A stretch of DNA of 64,000 bases from Aeromicrobium flavum (GTDB taxonomy: Bacteria > Actinomycetota > Actinomycetes > Propionibacteriales > Nocardioidaceae). Below the pieces are notes generated by a model. It made no database searches and was not told where the DNA came from. It worked only from the letters and a program-made list of their open reading frames with translations. The stretch is from NCBI RefSeq assembly GCF_007992115.1, contig NZ_BJZQ01000006.1, positions 1 through 64,000 of the forward strand, in the 5' to 3' direction. Shown in pieces: positions 26,765-36,422 of this stretch (positions are counted from its first letter, which is position 1; each line of letters opens with the position of its first letter). The position numbers and the translations under genes were made by a program.

Positions 26765-29700
26765 TCAGAGCAGCGCGTCGGTGAGGTGGTTCGGCGTGCC
26801 GAAGCGATGCGCGGTGATGCTGATCGCCTGTTCTCGCAGGAACGGCAGCAGCTCCACGCGGCCCGACTCGGTGACTCCGTGCGCATGGACCGCCAGCTTC
26901 GGGTCGCCACCGTTCTGCTCCTCCAGCGCCGAGCGGCTGCCACCGACGAGCCGGAGCCGGGAGTCGAGGTAGCTCGGGGCCACCGCCGTCCACGGCGCCT
27001 CGTCCATGATCATCCACGAGGCACCGTGCCGCTGGATCACATCGGTGACCGTCCTCGGCAGCTCGAAGGCCGACCACACGATCAGCCGCGCCCCCGACAA
27101 CAGGCCGGCCCCGATGACCCGCAGACCGTCCACCAGCCGCGCGTCCTCCGCCAGGCGGATCCCGACCAGGGGGACGGGCACGTAGCGCAGGATGTTCCGC
27201 TCGGCCGCCAGGCCCGAGACGTCCGTGACGACACCGAACTCGTCGCGCCAGGCCAGGGCGTCGCTGGCGAACGCGCGCTCCAGGAACGCGAGGTCGGCCG
27301 CCGGCAGCTCAGCGTCACGCGCCGCCTGCAGGAGCATCGTGGCGCTCTCGCCGAGGTCCGCACCCGCGGTCGCAGGCGCCGGCGCCCACTCCCCCAGTCC
27401 GAACAGGTAGTGCGGTCCACCGGCCTTCGTGCCGGGCCCGATCGACGACTTCTTCCAGCCGCCGAACGGCTGGCGCCGCACGATCGCGCCCGTCGTGCCC
27501 CGGTTGACGTACAGGTTGCCCGCCTCCACCCGGTCGAGCCAGAGCTCGATCTCCTCCGGGTCGAGCGAGTGCAGCCCGGCGGTCAGTCCGTAGTCCACGG
27601 CGTTCTGCAGCTCGATCGCGCCCTCGAGCGAGTCCGCCGTCATGATGCCCAGCACCGGACCGAAGTACTCCTTGAGGTGCGTGCGCGATCCGCCCTTCAC
27701 GCCGGTCCGGATCCCCGGGGTCCAGAGCCGCCCCTCCTCGTCGAGCCGGCGGGGCTCGACGAGCCACTCCTCACCCTTGCTCAACTTCGTCAGCCCCTTG
27801 AGCAGCTTGCCCGCGGCCGGCTCGATGAGCGGACCCATCTGCGTCTCGGGGTCCTGCGGCCAGCCGACGGTCAGTGACGTCACGGCATCGACCAACTGCT
27901 CGCGGAAGCGGGTCGACTCCGCGACGGACCCGACGAGGATCACCAGCGACGCCGCCGAGCACTTCTGGCCCGCGTGCCCGAACGCGGACGCGGCGATGTC
28001 CTTGGCGGCGAGGTCGAAGTCCGCCGAGGGCGTCACGACGATCGCGTTCTTGCCGCTCGTCTCGGCCAGCAGCGGCAGGTCCGGCCGGAACGTCCGGAAC
28101 AGCTTGGCGGTCTCGTAGGCGCCGGTCAGGATGAGCCGGTCGACCCGCGGGTCGGAGACGAGGCGCCGGCCGAGGTCGGACTCGTCGACGTGCACGAGAC
28201 GCAGCACCTCGCGCGGCACGCCGGCCTCCCACAGCGCCTCGACCATGACCGAGCCGCAGCGCGCGGCCTGGGGCGCCGGCTTGATCACGACCGCCGAGCC
28301 CGCGGCCAGCGCCGCGAGTGTCGAACCGGCCGGAATCGCGACCGGGAAGTTCCACGGCGGCGTCACCACGGTGAGGCGCGACGGCACGAACGTGGCACCG
28401 TCGACCGCATCGAGCTCCCGCGCGGACTGCGCGTAGTAGCGCGCGAAGTCGATCGCCTCGGACACCTCGGGGTCGCCCTGGTCGAGGGTCTTGCCGGCCT
28501 CCGACGCCATGACCTCGAGCAGGTCGGCCCGGCGTTGCTCCAGGCGATGCGCGGCACGCTCGAGGACCTCGGCACGCTCGGCCCCGGACCGGCGTCCCCA
28601 CGCCTCACCCGCCGCCACCGCACCGGAGACGACCGACTCGAGCGCCTCCGCGTCGCGCAGGGTGTGCTCCTCCACGAGGTCGGCGCCGAGGGTCGACGCC
28701 GGCACGCGCTCCAGGATGGCGCGCGCCCACGCCCGGTTCGGCGCCAACGAGGGGTCGGTGTCGGGCGTGTTGGCGAAGGCCGTTCCGCTGGGAATGGCCT
28801 CCACCGGTGCCGACCGGTCCTGCGTACGGTGCGGTGCGGGCACGGAGTCGTCGACCTCGGCCAGGGACGCCAGGAACCTGTCCCTCTCCCGCTCGAACAG
28901 CTCGTCGTTGTCGTTGAGCTCGAAGACGGCCGACATGAAGTTGTCGTGGCTCGCGCCCTCCTCGAGCCGCCGGATCAGGTAGGCGATCGCCACGTCGAAG
29001 TCCTGCGGGTCCACGACGGGCGTGTAGAGCAGCAGGTTGCCCACCTCGCGACGCACGACGTCGGCCTGGCTCTGCGCCATGCCCAGCAGCATCTCGAAGT
29101 CGACGCCCTCCCGGACGCCCCGTTGCCCGGCCAGCAGCCACGCGTGGGCGAGGTCGAAGAGGTTGTGGCCCGCCACGCCGATGCGCACGTTCGCGACCCG
29201 CTCCGGGTGCAGCGCGTGGTCCAGCACCCGCTTGTAGTGGGCGTCCGTCTCCTGCTTGGTCGACCACGTCGCCAGCGGCCAGCCGTGCACCTCGGCGTCG
29301 ACCCGCTCCATCGGCAGGTTCGCACCCTTGACCACGCGCACCTTGATGCCGGCCCCGCCGCGCGACCGCCGCGCGGCCGCCCACTCCTGCAGGTGGATCA
29401 TCGCGGCCATCGCATCGGGCAGGTACGCCTGCAGCACGATCCCGGACTCGAGCTGCTCTAGGCCCGGCGTGTCGAGGATCCGGGTGAAGACTGCGAGAGT
29501 CAGGTCGAGGTCGTGGTACTCCTCCATGTCGAGGTTGATGAACTTCGGCGTGGCCGCCGCGGCCGCCTGCTCGTACAGCGGCAGCAGGTTCTCGGCGACG
29601 TGCTCGACCGCCTCGTCGAAGGCCCACCGCGAGTGGGGCGGCACGATCGCCGAGACCTTGACCGACACGTAGTCGACGTCGTCCCGCGCCAGCAGGTCGT

Positions 29701-30211
29701 GCGTGCCCTGCAGCCGGCGCGACGCCTCCCGCTCGCCGAGCACCGCCTCACCGAGCAGGTTGATGTTCAGTCGCACGCCCTCGCGCCGGATCTTCGCGAT
29801 CCCCCGGCCGAGCTGCGCCGGACGGGCGTCGACGACCAGGTGCCCGACGAGCGAGCGCAGGGCGCGCCGCACCACGGGGATCACCAGGCGTGGAGCGCGG
29901 CGTCCGGCCAGCGCACCGACCCGGACCGCCTGGCGCAGGTGCCAGGGCAGGAACGCCGGGACGTCCCGGGCCAGCAGGGCGAAGTTCCGGGCGGCGATCA
30001 CCGGGTCCTCGGGCCGGATCACCCCGTCGATGAAGCCGACGGTGAAGTCCAGGCCCTTCGGGTCCTTGAGCAACGCGGCGAGCTGGGCGCCGGCCCGGTC
30101 GGCCGGCACCTTCGCGGACTCGGCCAGCCAGTGGCGCACCAGGGCCACCGACTCCTCCCCCAGGTCGCCCGCGGGAGGCACCACCGAGTCGTGGGTCACG
30201 TGCTGGGTCAC
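26765..30211 (-). CDS. putA: bifunctional proline dehydrogenase / L-glutamate gamma-semialdehyde dehydrogenase
   Basis: A protein of 1148 residues oxidising proline to glutamate in two steps. The FAD-dependent proline dehydrogenase barrel covers about residues 100-430, with KVSAIVPPHSRWAFDEAVEH, NLDMEEYHDLDLT, GIVLQAYLPDA, KVRVVKGANLPME and YTPVVDP. The NAD-dependent aldehyde dehydrogenase covers about 520-1010, with VVTPPWNFPVAIPAGST, the catalytic Glu in LLAETSGKNAIVV and the catalytic Cys in FGHAGQKCSAASL. A C-terminal region of about 130 residues follows. No N-terminal ribbon-helix-helix DNA-binding domain is present, so it is not self-regulating like the enterobacterial enzyme. GTG 30211 follows GGAAGG. 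The divergent LysR gene is the likely regulator. Confidence 0.94.
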   Translation of the reverse strand: MTQHVTHDSVVPPAGDLGEESVALVRHWLAESAKVPADRAGAQLAALLKDPKGLDFTVGFIDGVIRPEDPVIAARNFALLARDVPAFLPWHLRQAVRVGALAGRRAPRLVIPVVRRALRSLVGHLVVDARPAQLGRGIAKIRREGVRLNINLLGEAVLGEREASRRLQGTHDLLARDDVDYVSVKVSAIVPPHSRWAFDEAVEHVAENLLPLYEQAAAAATPKFINLDMEEYHDLDLTLAVFTRILDTPGLEQLESGIVLQAYLPDAMAAMIHLQEWAAARRSRGGAGIKVRVVKGANLPMERVDAEVHGWPLATWSTKQETDAHYKRVLDHALHPERVANVRIGVAGHNLFDLAHAWLLAGQRGVREGVDFEMLLGMAQSQADVVRREVGNLLLYTPVVDPQDFDVAIAYLIRRLEEGASHDNFMSAVFELNDNDELFERERDRFLASLAEVDDSVPAPHRTQDRSAPVEAIPSGTAFANTPDTDPSLAPNRAWARAILERVPASTLGADLVEEHTLRDAEALESVVSGAVAAGEAWGRRSGAERAEVLERAAHRLEQRRADLLEVMASEAGKTLDQGDPEVSEAIDFARYYAQSARELDAVDGATFVPSRLTVVTPPWNFPVAIPAGSTLAALAAGSAVVIKPAPQAARCGSVMVEALWEAGVPREVLRLVHVDESDLGRRLVSDPRVDRLILTGAYETAKLFRTFRPDLPLLAETSGKNAIVVTPSADFDLAAKDIAASAFGHAGQKCSAASLVILVGSVAESTRFREQLVDAVTSLTVGWPQDPETQMGPLIEPAAGKLLKGLTKLSKGEEWLVEPRRLDEEGRLWTPGIRTGVKGGSRTHLKEYFGPVLGIMTADSLEGAIELQNAVDYGLTAGLHSLDPEEIELWLDRVEAGNLYVNRGTTGAIVRRQPFGGWKKSSIGPGTKAGGPHYLFGLGEWAPAPATAGADLGESATMLLQAARDAELPAADLAFLERAFASDALAWRDEFGVVTDVSGLAAERNILRYVPVPLVGIRLAEDARLVDGLRVIGAGLLSGARLIVWSAFELPRTVTDVIQRHGASWMIMDEAPWTAVAPSYLDSRLRLVGGSRSALEEQNGGDPKLAVHAHGVTESGRVELLPFLREQAISITAHRFGTPNHLTDALL

Positions 30212-30322
30212 GGGCGTGCCTTCCGAGAGCGGATTCGCGTTCCCCGCCAGTCTGACCCGCGTGACTGGTTAAGGTAAAGCGATCTTTCGTGACCGATAAC
30301 GATCAGGTGAGGTGAACGATCC

Positions 30323-31225
30323 GTGCTCGACGTCCGACGACTCCGCCTCCTGCGCGAGCTCCAGCTCCGCGGCACGCTCGCCAGCGTGGCGGCCGCGCTG
30401 CACCAGAGTCCGTCGTCGGTCTCGCAGCAGCTCTCCCTCCTCGAGCAGGAGGTGGGCGTCCAGCTGCTGCGCAAGGTCGGCCGCCGCGTCCAGCTGACTC
30501 CCCAGGCCGAGATCCTCGTCGAGCACACCTCCGCCGTCCTCGAGCGACTCGAGCAGGCCGAGTCCGACCTGGCCGCTTCCCTCGCCGAGGCCACCGGCAC
30601 GTTCCGGCTGGCCGTGTTCCAGTCGGCGGCCCTGGCCCTCATGCCCACGACCCTCTCGATCCTCGAGGCCGAGCACCCGCGCCTGCGCGTCACCATGACC
30701 CAGCGCGAGCCCGAGTCGGCGCTGCACGAGACGTGGGCCCGCGAGTTCGACCTCGTCATCGCCGAGAAGTACCCCGGGCACAGCCCACCCTGGCACGCCG
30801 AGCTCGACGCCGTCGACCTCACGACCGACGAGGTCCGGCTGGCGGTGCCCCCGTCCGGCTCGCCGCTCCGCGAGATCACCACCATCGCGCAGGCCGCCGA
30901 CGCGCCGTGGGTGATGGAGCCGCCGGGGGTCGCGTCGAGGCACTTCGCCGAGCAGGCCTGCCGGCTCGCCGGCTTCGAGCCGGACGTCCGCTACGAGACC
31001 GCCGACCTGCAGGCGCAGGTGAGCCTGATCGAGTCCGGTCACGCCGTCGCCCTGCTGCCCGACCTGCTGTGGCTCAACCGCGAGCCGCCGGTCGCCCTGC
31101 ACGACCTCGAAGGACGGCCTCGCCGGACGATCTTCACCTCCGCGCGGCGCGCGTCGGCGCAGTCCCCGGGGGTCGTGGCCACCCGCCGGGCGCTCTCCCG
31201 TGCGGTGGCGGCCCACCCCGCCTAG
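30323..31225 (+). CDS. LysR family transcriptional regulator
   Basis: A protein of 300 residues. The helix-turn-helix is LRLLRELQLRGTLASVAAALHQSPSSVSQQLSLLEQEVGVQLL (residues 6-48), with a linker helix to about 80. A two-lobed effector domain starts at TFRLAVFQSAALALMPTTLS. It is divergent from putA across a 111-base gap containing four GATC-centred elements (about 30279-30319). LysR regulators usually act on the divergent neighbour, so control of proline use is the simplest reading. The GTG start is assigned by domain position. Confidence 0.88.
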   Translation: MLDVRRLRLLRELQLRGTLASVAAALHQSPSSVSQQLSLLEQEVGVQLLRKVGRRVQLTPQAEILVEHTSAVLERLEQAESDLAASLAEATGTFRLAVFQSAALALMPTTLSILEAEHPRLRVTMTQREPESALHETWAREFDLVIAEKYPGHSPPWHAELDAVDLTTDEVRLAVPPSGSPLREITTIAQAADAPWVMEPPGVASRHFAEQACRLAGFEPDVRYETADLQAQVSLIESGHAVALLPDLLWLNREPPVALHDLEGRPRRTIFTSARRASAQSPGVVATRRALSRAVAAHPA

Positions 31226-31228
31226 CGT
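31223..31228 (+). promoter_or_regulatory. -10 box (TAGCGT) ahead of the poxB-like gene
   Basis: TAGCGT overlaps the stop codon of the lysR gene and lies seven bases before ATG 31236, near-leaderless spacing. It suggests that the poxB-like gene has its own promoter rather than depending on lysR read-through. Confidence 0.4.
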
Positions 31229-31235
31229 CGAACCC

Positions 31236-32957
31236 ATGGCGACCATCGCGCAGAACATCGTTCAAACCCTGGAGGCGAACGGGGTGGAGCGCGTCTACGG
31301 CATCCCCGGCGACTCGCTGAACGGCTTCACCGACGCGCTGCGCACCTCCGAGATCGAGTGGGTCCAGGTCCGCCACGAGGAGGCCGCCGCCTTCGCCGCC
31401 GCGGGCGAAGCCGCCACGACCGGCCGCCTGGCCGTGTGCGCGGGCAGTGCCGGCCCGGGCAACCTGCACCTGATCAACGGGCTGTTCGACGCGAACCGCT
31501 CGCGGGTCCCGGTGCTGGCGATCGCCGCGCACATCCCCACGTCCGAGATCGGCACCGGCTACTTCCAGGAGACCCACCCGCAGGAGCTCTTCCGCGAGTG
31601 CAGCGTCTTCGCCGAGCACGTCTCCAGCGCCTCCCAGATGCCGCGGATGCTGCGGATCGCCCTGCGTGCGGCCATCGAGCAGCGGGGCGTGGCCGTGCTC
31701 GTCGTGCCGGGCGACATCGCGCTGATGGACGCCGATGACGAGACCGTCACGACCGTGCGCCCCGCGGAGCCGCGGGTGCTGCCGTCGGTCGACGAGCTGC
31801 GCCGCGCCGCCGAGCTGCTGGACGCGGCCGGCAAGGTCACGATCCTCGCCGGCGCGGGGTGCGCGGGCGCTCACGACGAGGTGGTCGCCCTGGCCGAGCA
31901 CCTCGGCGCCCCCGTCGTGCACGCGATGCGCGGCAAGGAGCACCTGGAGTGGGACAACCCGTACGACGTCGGCATGACCGGCCTGCTCGGGTTCGCGTCC
32001 GGCTACCGCGCGATCGAGTCCTGCGACGCCCTGCTGATGCTCGGCACCGACTTCCCCTACCCCGACTTCTTCCCGCCGAAGGCGACGATCGTGCAGGTCG
32101 ACGTGCGCGGCGAGCAGCTGGGTCGGCGCGTGGCCCTCGACCTCGGCCTCGTCGGCACCGTCAAGGACACCGCCGAGGCCCTGCTGCCGCTGGTCGACCG
32201 CACGAAGGACCGCCGCCACCTCGACGACGCCGTCGAGCACTACGCCAGGACCCGCGAGAAGCTCGACGACCTCGACGAGCCGGTGAAGGAGGGACGCGCC
32301 CAGCACCCGCAGTACGTGGCCCGGGCGATCGACCGCCTGGCCGCCGACGACGCGGTGTTCCTGCCCGACGTCGGGTCGCCCGTCATGTGGGCCGCGCGCT
32401 ACCTGACAATGAACGGCCGGCGCCGCATCGTCGGGTCGTTCTCGCACGGGTCCATGGCCAACGCCCTCCCCCAGGCCATCGGCGTGCAGGCCGCCCACCC
32501 GGGCCGCCAGGTGATCGCGATGTCCGGCGACGGTGGCCTGACGATGATGCTCGGCGAGCTCATCACCCTCGTGCAGCAGCGCCTGCCCGTGAAGATCGTG
32601 GTCTTCGAGAACAGCTCGCTGAACTTCGTCGAGCTCGAGATGAAGGCCGCCGGCTTCGTCAACTGGGGCACCGAGCTGGCCAATCCCGACTTCGCCGAGG
32701 TCGCCCGCTCGATCGGCCTGCTGGGCCTGCGCGTCGACCACTCGGCCGACCTCGAGCCCGCACTGGCCGAGGCGTTCGCGCACGACGGGCCCGCCCTGGT
32801 CAACGTCATCACCGAGCGGCAGGAGATCACCGTCCCGCCGTCGGTCAAGGCCGAGCAGGTCAAGGGCTTCACCCTCTACGCGCTCCGCACCGTCATGTCC
32901 GGACGCGGCGACGAGCTGGTCGACCTGGCCAGGGCGAACCTGCGCCAGGTGTTCTGA
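31236..32957 (+). CDS. poxB: thiamine-diphosphate-dependent pyruvate dehydrogenase (quinone), PoxB-like
   Basis: A protein of 573 residues. N-terminal TPP (Pyr) domain: GVERVYGIPGDSLNGFTDAL with the catalytic Glu in VRHEEAAAFAAAG. The central domain (about 185-330) would bind FAD. C-terminal PP domain: SGDGGLTMMLGELITL through FENSSLNFVELEM, the GDG-NN cofactor motif. The C-terminal end GFTLYALRTVMSGRGDELVD matches PoxB rather than acetolactate synthase. PoxB decarboxylates pyruvate to acetate and CO2, passing electrons to the quinone pool at the membrane. The start follows a TAGCGT box. Confidence 0.9.
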   Translation: MATIAQNIVQTLEANGVERVYGIPGDSLNGFTDALRTSEIEWVQVRHEEAAAFAAAGEAATTGRLAVCAGSAGPGNLHLINGLFDANRSRVPVLAIAAHIPTSEIGTGYFQETHPQELFRECSVFAEHVSSASQMPRMLRIALRAAIEQRGVAVLVVPGDIALMDADDETVTTVRPAEPRVLPSVDELRRAAELLDAAGKVTILAGAGCAGAHDEVVALAEHLGAPVVHAMRGKEHLEWDNPYDVGMTGLLGFASGYRAIESCDALLMLGTDFPYPDFFPPKATIVQVDVRGEQLGRRVALDLGLVGTVKDTAEALLPLVDRTKDRRHLDDAVEHYARTREKLDDLDEPVKEGRAQHPQYVARAIDRLAADDAVFLPDVGSPVMWAARYLTMNGRRRIVGSFSHGSMANALPQAIGVQAAHPGRQVIAMSGDGGLTMMLGELITLVQQRLPVKIVVFENSSLNFVELEMKAAGFVNWGTELANPDFAEVARSIGLLGLRVDHSADLEPALAEAFAHDGPALVNVITERQEITVPPSVKAEQVKGFTLYALRTVMSGRGDELVDLARANLRQVF

Positions 32958-32965
32958 GGAGGATC

Positions 32966-33433
32966 ATGAGCGAGGAACGAGCCATCGCCGCCCTGGAGGC
33001 GGCCGGCGTCCCCTACCGCGTCACGCGGCACGGCCACGTCGGTTCGCTGGCCGAGGCGGCCGCCCTGCGCGGCGTCGACCCCGACCGCATCGTGAAGACG
33101 CTCGTCGTGCGACGGGCCGACGACGACCACCTGTTCGTGCTCGTGCCCGGCGACCGCCAGATCAGCTGGCCCAAGCTGCGCGGCCTGCTGGGCGTCTCGC
33201 GGCTCTCGATGCCACCGCCGGAGGACGCCTTCGCCGCCACGGGCTACGAGCGCGGCACGATCACGCCGTTCGGCTCGTCGCACCCGTGGCCCGTGGTCGC
33301 CGACGAGCAGGTCACCGGCACCATCTCGCTCGGTGCCGGCGCCCACGGCGTCGCCGTGACGGTCGAGGCCCGGGACGTCATCGCCGCCCTGGACGCGACC
33401 GTCGCCGACGTCACCGACTCCCCCACCGACTGA
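32966..33433 (+). CDS. YbaK/ProX-type aminoacyl-tRNA deacylase
   Basis: A protein of 155 residues with the YbaK/EbsC fold. SLAEAAALRGVDPDRIVKTLVV contains the conserved catalytic-site Lys. FVLVPGDRQISWPKLRGLLG, the GTITPFGSSHPWPVVAD loop and the GTISLGAGAHGVAVTV strand pair follow. Such enzymes remove mischarged amino acids (Cys, Ala) from tRNA-Pro or related tRNAs. A GAGGAGG ribosome-binding site lies eight bases past the poxB stop, so the two genes are likely co-transcribed. Confidence 0.87.
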   Translation: MSEERAIAALEAAGVPYRVTRHGHVGSLAEAAALRGVDPDRIVKTLVVRRADDDHLFVLVPGDRQISWPKLRGLLGVSRLSMPPPEDAFAATGYERGTITPFGSSHPWPVVADEQVTGTISLGAGAHGVAVTVEARDVIAALDATVADVTDSPTD

Positions 33434-33445
33434 CGCCGGCGCGGC

Positions 33446-36352
33446 CTACTTCTCGAGCGCCCGCTGCGCCGCCTCGAGCGCGGCGGCCATGTCGTCGATG
33501 CGTGCCTGGTACGTGGCCAGGTTGCCGTCCTCGAGGGCGGCCTGGGCCTGGTCGTAGTACCGCGACGCGTCAGCCAGGTACTGCTCGGCCGTCTTCGCCT
33601 CACCGCCACCACCGCCGGCTCCGGGCTCGGGCGCCGGCTCGTCGTCGGCAGCCGGAGCGCTGCCCTCCTCCAGGCCGAGGGCGACCCGCAGCGCCTCGTC
33701 GAGCGTCTGGCCCACGCCGACGCCGTCACCGAACGTCGCCGTGATCAGCTGGAGCACCGGGTAGGAGCCCTCGCCCACGCGCTGGATGTAGATCGGCTGG
33801 ACGTAGAGCATCGCGCCGCCGACCGGCAGGGTCAGCAGGTTGCCGCGCAGGATCCGCGTGTTCTGCGACTGCTCGTACTGCAGCAGCGCGGCACGGACGC
33901 CGGCGTCGGACTCGAACTGCGCGGCGATCTGGTTCGGGCCACCGACCCGCGTGTCACTGGGCAGCTCGAGCACCTGGAGCTTGCCGTAGTTCTCGGTGTC
34001 GGACGCCTCGGAGTTGACGCTCATGAACGCCGCGAGGTTCTGCCGGTTGTTCGGCAGGTAGATGCTCGTCAGGCTGAACTTCGGCGTCTCGTCGCCCGGT
34101 CGACTCGTCGACAGGTAGTACGGAGGCTGCTTCGTGCTGCCCGACGCGGACGGGTCCTCGGGGATCTTCCAGCGCTCGCCGTCCTCGTAGAACGTCTGCG
34201 CGTTCGTCACGTGGTAGCGGCTGAGCACGTCGCGCTGGACCTTGAACAGGTCGACCGGGTAGCGCAGGTGCTGCAGCAGCTCGGGGCTGATCGTCGACTT
34301 GGGCTCGACGACGTCCGGGAAGACCTTCGACCAGGTCTTCAGGATCGGGTCCTCGGTGTCCCACTCGTAGAGCTTCACGGTGCCGTCATACGCGTCGACC
34401 ACGGCCTTGACCGAGTTGCGCATGTAGTTGACCTGGTCGGTGGGCAGCGCGATCTGGCTGGCGCCCTCGGTCAGGGTGTCGCTCGTCGCGGTGTTCAGCG
34501 AGCGCGACTCCGAGTACGGGTAGGTCTTGCTGGTCGTGTAGCCGTCGACGATCCAGACGACCTTGCCGTCGACGACGGCCGGGTACGTGTCGCCGTCGAG
34601 CGTCAGCCACGGGGCGACCTTGCGGACGCGGTCGCGCGGGTGGCGGTCGTAGATGATCTTGGAGTTCTCGTTGACGCGGTCCGAGAGCACGATCTTCGGC
34701 TCGGCGAACTTGAACGCGTAGAGCGCCTGGCGGAAGAGCGAGCCCATGCCGACTCCGCCCTTGCCGTCGTACGTGTTGGCGGTGGAGTCGCCGCCCTCGG
34801 GGGCCTCGTCCTCGGCGGTGCCTCCGCCGCGCGGCGTGTCGACCTCGATCGGGTTGGCGCCGTCGGGGCGACCCACGATCGAGTAGCTCGGCGACTTCTC
34901 GCCGAAGTAGATGCGCGGCGCCTTGTCGAACTCGAGCTCGCCGGTGGGCGGGATGTCCTTGGCCACCCAGACCGGCTCGCCCTGCGAGCCGCGCTGGTTG
35001 CCGTACGCCGCGATGACGCCGTAGCCGTGCGTGTAGACCGTGTGGTCGTTCGACCACGTGCGCTGCGTGGACTGCAGGCCGTCGAGGTCGACCTCGCGGG
35101 CCGCGATGATGACGTCCTGCGGCTGCGGGTCGTCGCCGAGCGCGTACCGGTCGACGTCGAGCGTGTTCTGCACCGTGTAGTAGCCGCGGACCTGCTGCAG
35201 CTGCTGGAACGCGGGCGAGATCAAGGTGGGGTCGAGCAGTCGGGTGCTGACGCGGGCCTCGGCCGACGCGTTGAGCTCCTTGGGCGTCAGCTCGGTCTTG
35301 GCCGAGTAGTCCTGGGTGGCGACGTCGGCCACCCCGAACGCCTCGCGGGTGCCCTCGATGTTCTTCTCCAGGTACGGACCCTCGCGGTCGGGCTCGGAGG
35401 GGTTGACCTGGAACTGCTGCATGATGGCCGGCCACGCGGCGCCGATCAGCAGCGAGGTCAGGAACCACAGGCCCAGGCCCAGCGCCGGCAGCGTCCAGGA
35501 GCCCAGGAAGATCGTCGAGAAGAACATCAGCGCGCACAGGATCGCGACGACCATGAGGATGTTCTTGGCCGGGATCTCGGCGTTCGCCGCGGTGTAGGTG
35601 ATGCCGTCGAACAGGCCCGACGTGTCGTACGACATCGCGTAGCGGTCGAGCCAGTAGTTGGCCGCGCGCACGAGCATCGCCAGGCCGACCAGCACGGCCA
35701 CCTGGATCTGCGCGGCGCGGCTGAAGTTGGGGCCCTTGTTGCCGAGCCGGATGCCGCCGAAGACGTAGTGCACGAACGCCACGGCGATCGCCGTGAGGAT
35801 CAGCAGGGCGAACAGGTACGACACCAGGAACTGCAGCCACGGCATGTCGAAGACGTAGAAGCCCACGTCCTTGCCGAAGTGCGGGTCCTTCGTGCCGAAC
35901 GACTCGCCGTTGCGCCACAGCTGGAACGACTCCCACCGGCTGCTGCCGATGATGCCGGAGAAGAAGCCCACGAACAGCGCCACGGCGAGCAGCGCCCAGC
36001 GGGCGATCGGCGCGATCGCCATGCGGTACCGCGCGGCCGGGTCGTCACGACGCAGGCCGAGCGGGTTGGGGCGGTTGCGGTGCGCGAGCCACACGTTGAC
36101 GCCCACGACGAGCGCCCCGAACAGGGCGAAGGCCACGAACAGGCCCATCCGCGTGAGCAGGACGGTGGTGAACACGCCCTCGAAGTCGACCGACTTGTAC
36201 CAGAGCCGCTCGGTCCACAGGCTCACGAAGAGCGAGCCGACGACCAGCAGCAGCGCCAGCGTGATGATCGTCGGGATCAGCACCCGTCGCCCTCGGTCGG
36301 AACGCGGCTCAGGCTCGCGTCGAGGGGGTGTCGATCCGAAGATGTCGCTCAC
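33446..36352 (-). CDS. UPF0182 family large membrane protein
   Basis: A protein of 968 residues. About seven membrane helices lie in the first 300 residues (for example VLIPTIITLALLLVVGSLFVS, GLFVAFALFGALVVGVNVWL, WALLAVALFVGFFSGI). A very large extracytoplasmic domain follows, with conserved tracts such as YTVQNTLDVDRYALGD, YGNQRGSQGEPVWVAKDIPP and RQALYAFKFAEPKIVL. The C-terminal 90 residues are acidic and Gly-rich, then helical (LADASRYYDQAQAALEDGN). The family is universal in actinobacteria and of unknown function. GTG 36352 is preceded by AGGAGCACC. It is downstream of the PPA1309 and PDZ-protease genes, as in M. tuberculosis (Rv3193c). Confidence 0.92.
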   Translation of the reverse strand: MSDIFGSTPPRREPEPRSDRGRRVLIPTIITLALLLVVGSLFVSLWTERLWYKSVDFEGVFTTVLLTRMGLFVAFALFGALVVGVNVWLAHRNRPNPLGLRRDDPAARYRMAIAPIARWALLAVALFVGFFSGIIGSSRWESFQLWRNGESFGTKDPHFGKDVGFYVFDMPWLQFLVSYLFALLILTAIAVAFVHYVFGGIRLGNKGPNFSRAAQIQVAVLVGLAMLVRAANYWLDRYAMSYDTSGLFDGITYTAANAEIPAKNILMVVAILCALMFFSTIFLGSWTLPALGLGLWFLTSLLIGAAWPAIMQQFQVNPSEPDREGPYLEKNIEGTREAFGVADVATQDYSAKTELTPKELNASAEARVSTRLLDPTLISPAFQQLQQVRGYYTVQNTLDVDRYALGDDPQPQDVIIAAREVDLDGLQSTQRTWSNDHTVYTHGYGVIAAYGNQRGSQGEPVWVAKDIPPTGELEFDKAPRIYFGEKSPSYSIVGRPDGANPIEVDTPRGGGTAEDEAPEGGDSTANTYDGKGGVGMGSLFRQALYAFKFAEPKIVLSDRVNENSKIIYDRHPRDRVRKVAPWLTLDGDTYPAVVDGKVVWIVDGYTTSKTYPYSESRSLNTATSDTLTEGASQIALPTDQVNYMRNSVKAVVDAYDGTVKLYEWDTEDPILKTWSKVFPDVVEPKSTISPELLQHLRYPVDLFKVQRDVLSRYHVTNAQTFYEDGERWKIPEDPSASGSTKQPPYYLSTSRPGDETPKFSLTSIYLPNNRQNLAAFMSVNSEASDTENYGKLQVLELPSDTRVGGPNQIAAQFESDAGVRAALLQYEQSQNTRILRGNLLTLPVGGAMLYVQPIYIQRVGEGSYPVLQLITATFGDGVGVGQTLDEALRVALGLEEGSAPAADDEPAPEPGAGGGGGEAKTAEQYLADASRYYDQAQAALEDGNLATYQARIDDMAAALEAAQRALEK

Positions 36353-36422
36353 GGTGCTCCTGGCTCACGGCAGTGTGGGTCTGGTGGGCGCCAGCCTACG
36401 GGGTGTGGAAGAACCCCGAGGG

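Noticed and set aside
31200-32957. Acetolactate synthase as identity of the TPP enzyme
   Set aside because: The C-terminal GFTLYALRTVMSGRGDELVD tail and overall pattern fit PoxB; no ilvN or branched-chain genes are nearby.
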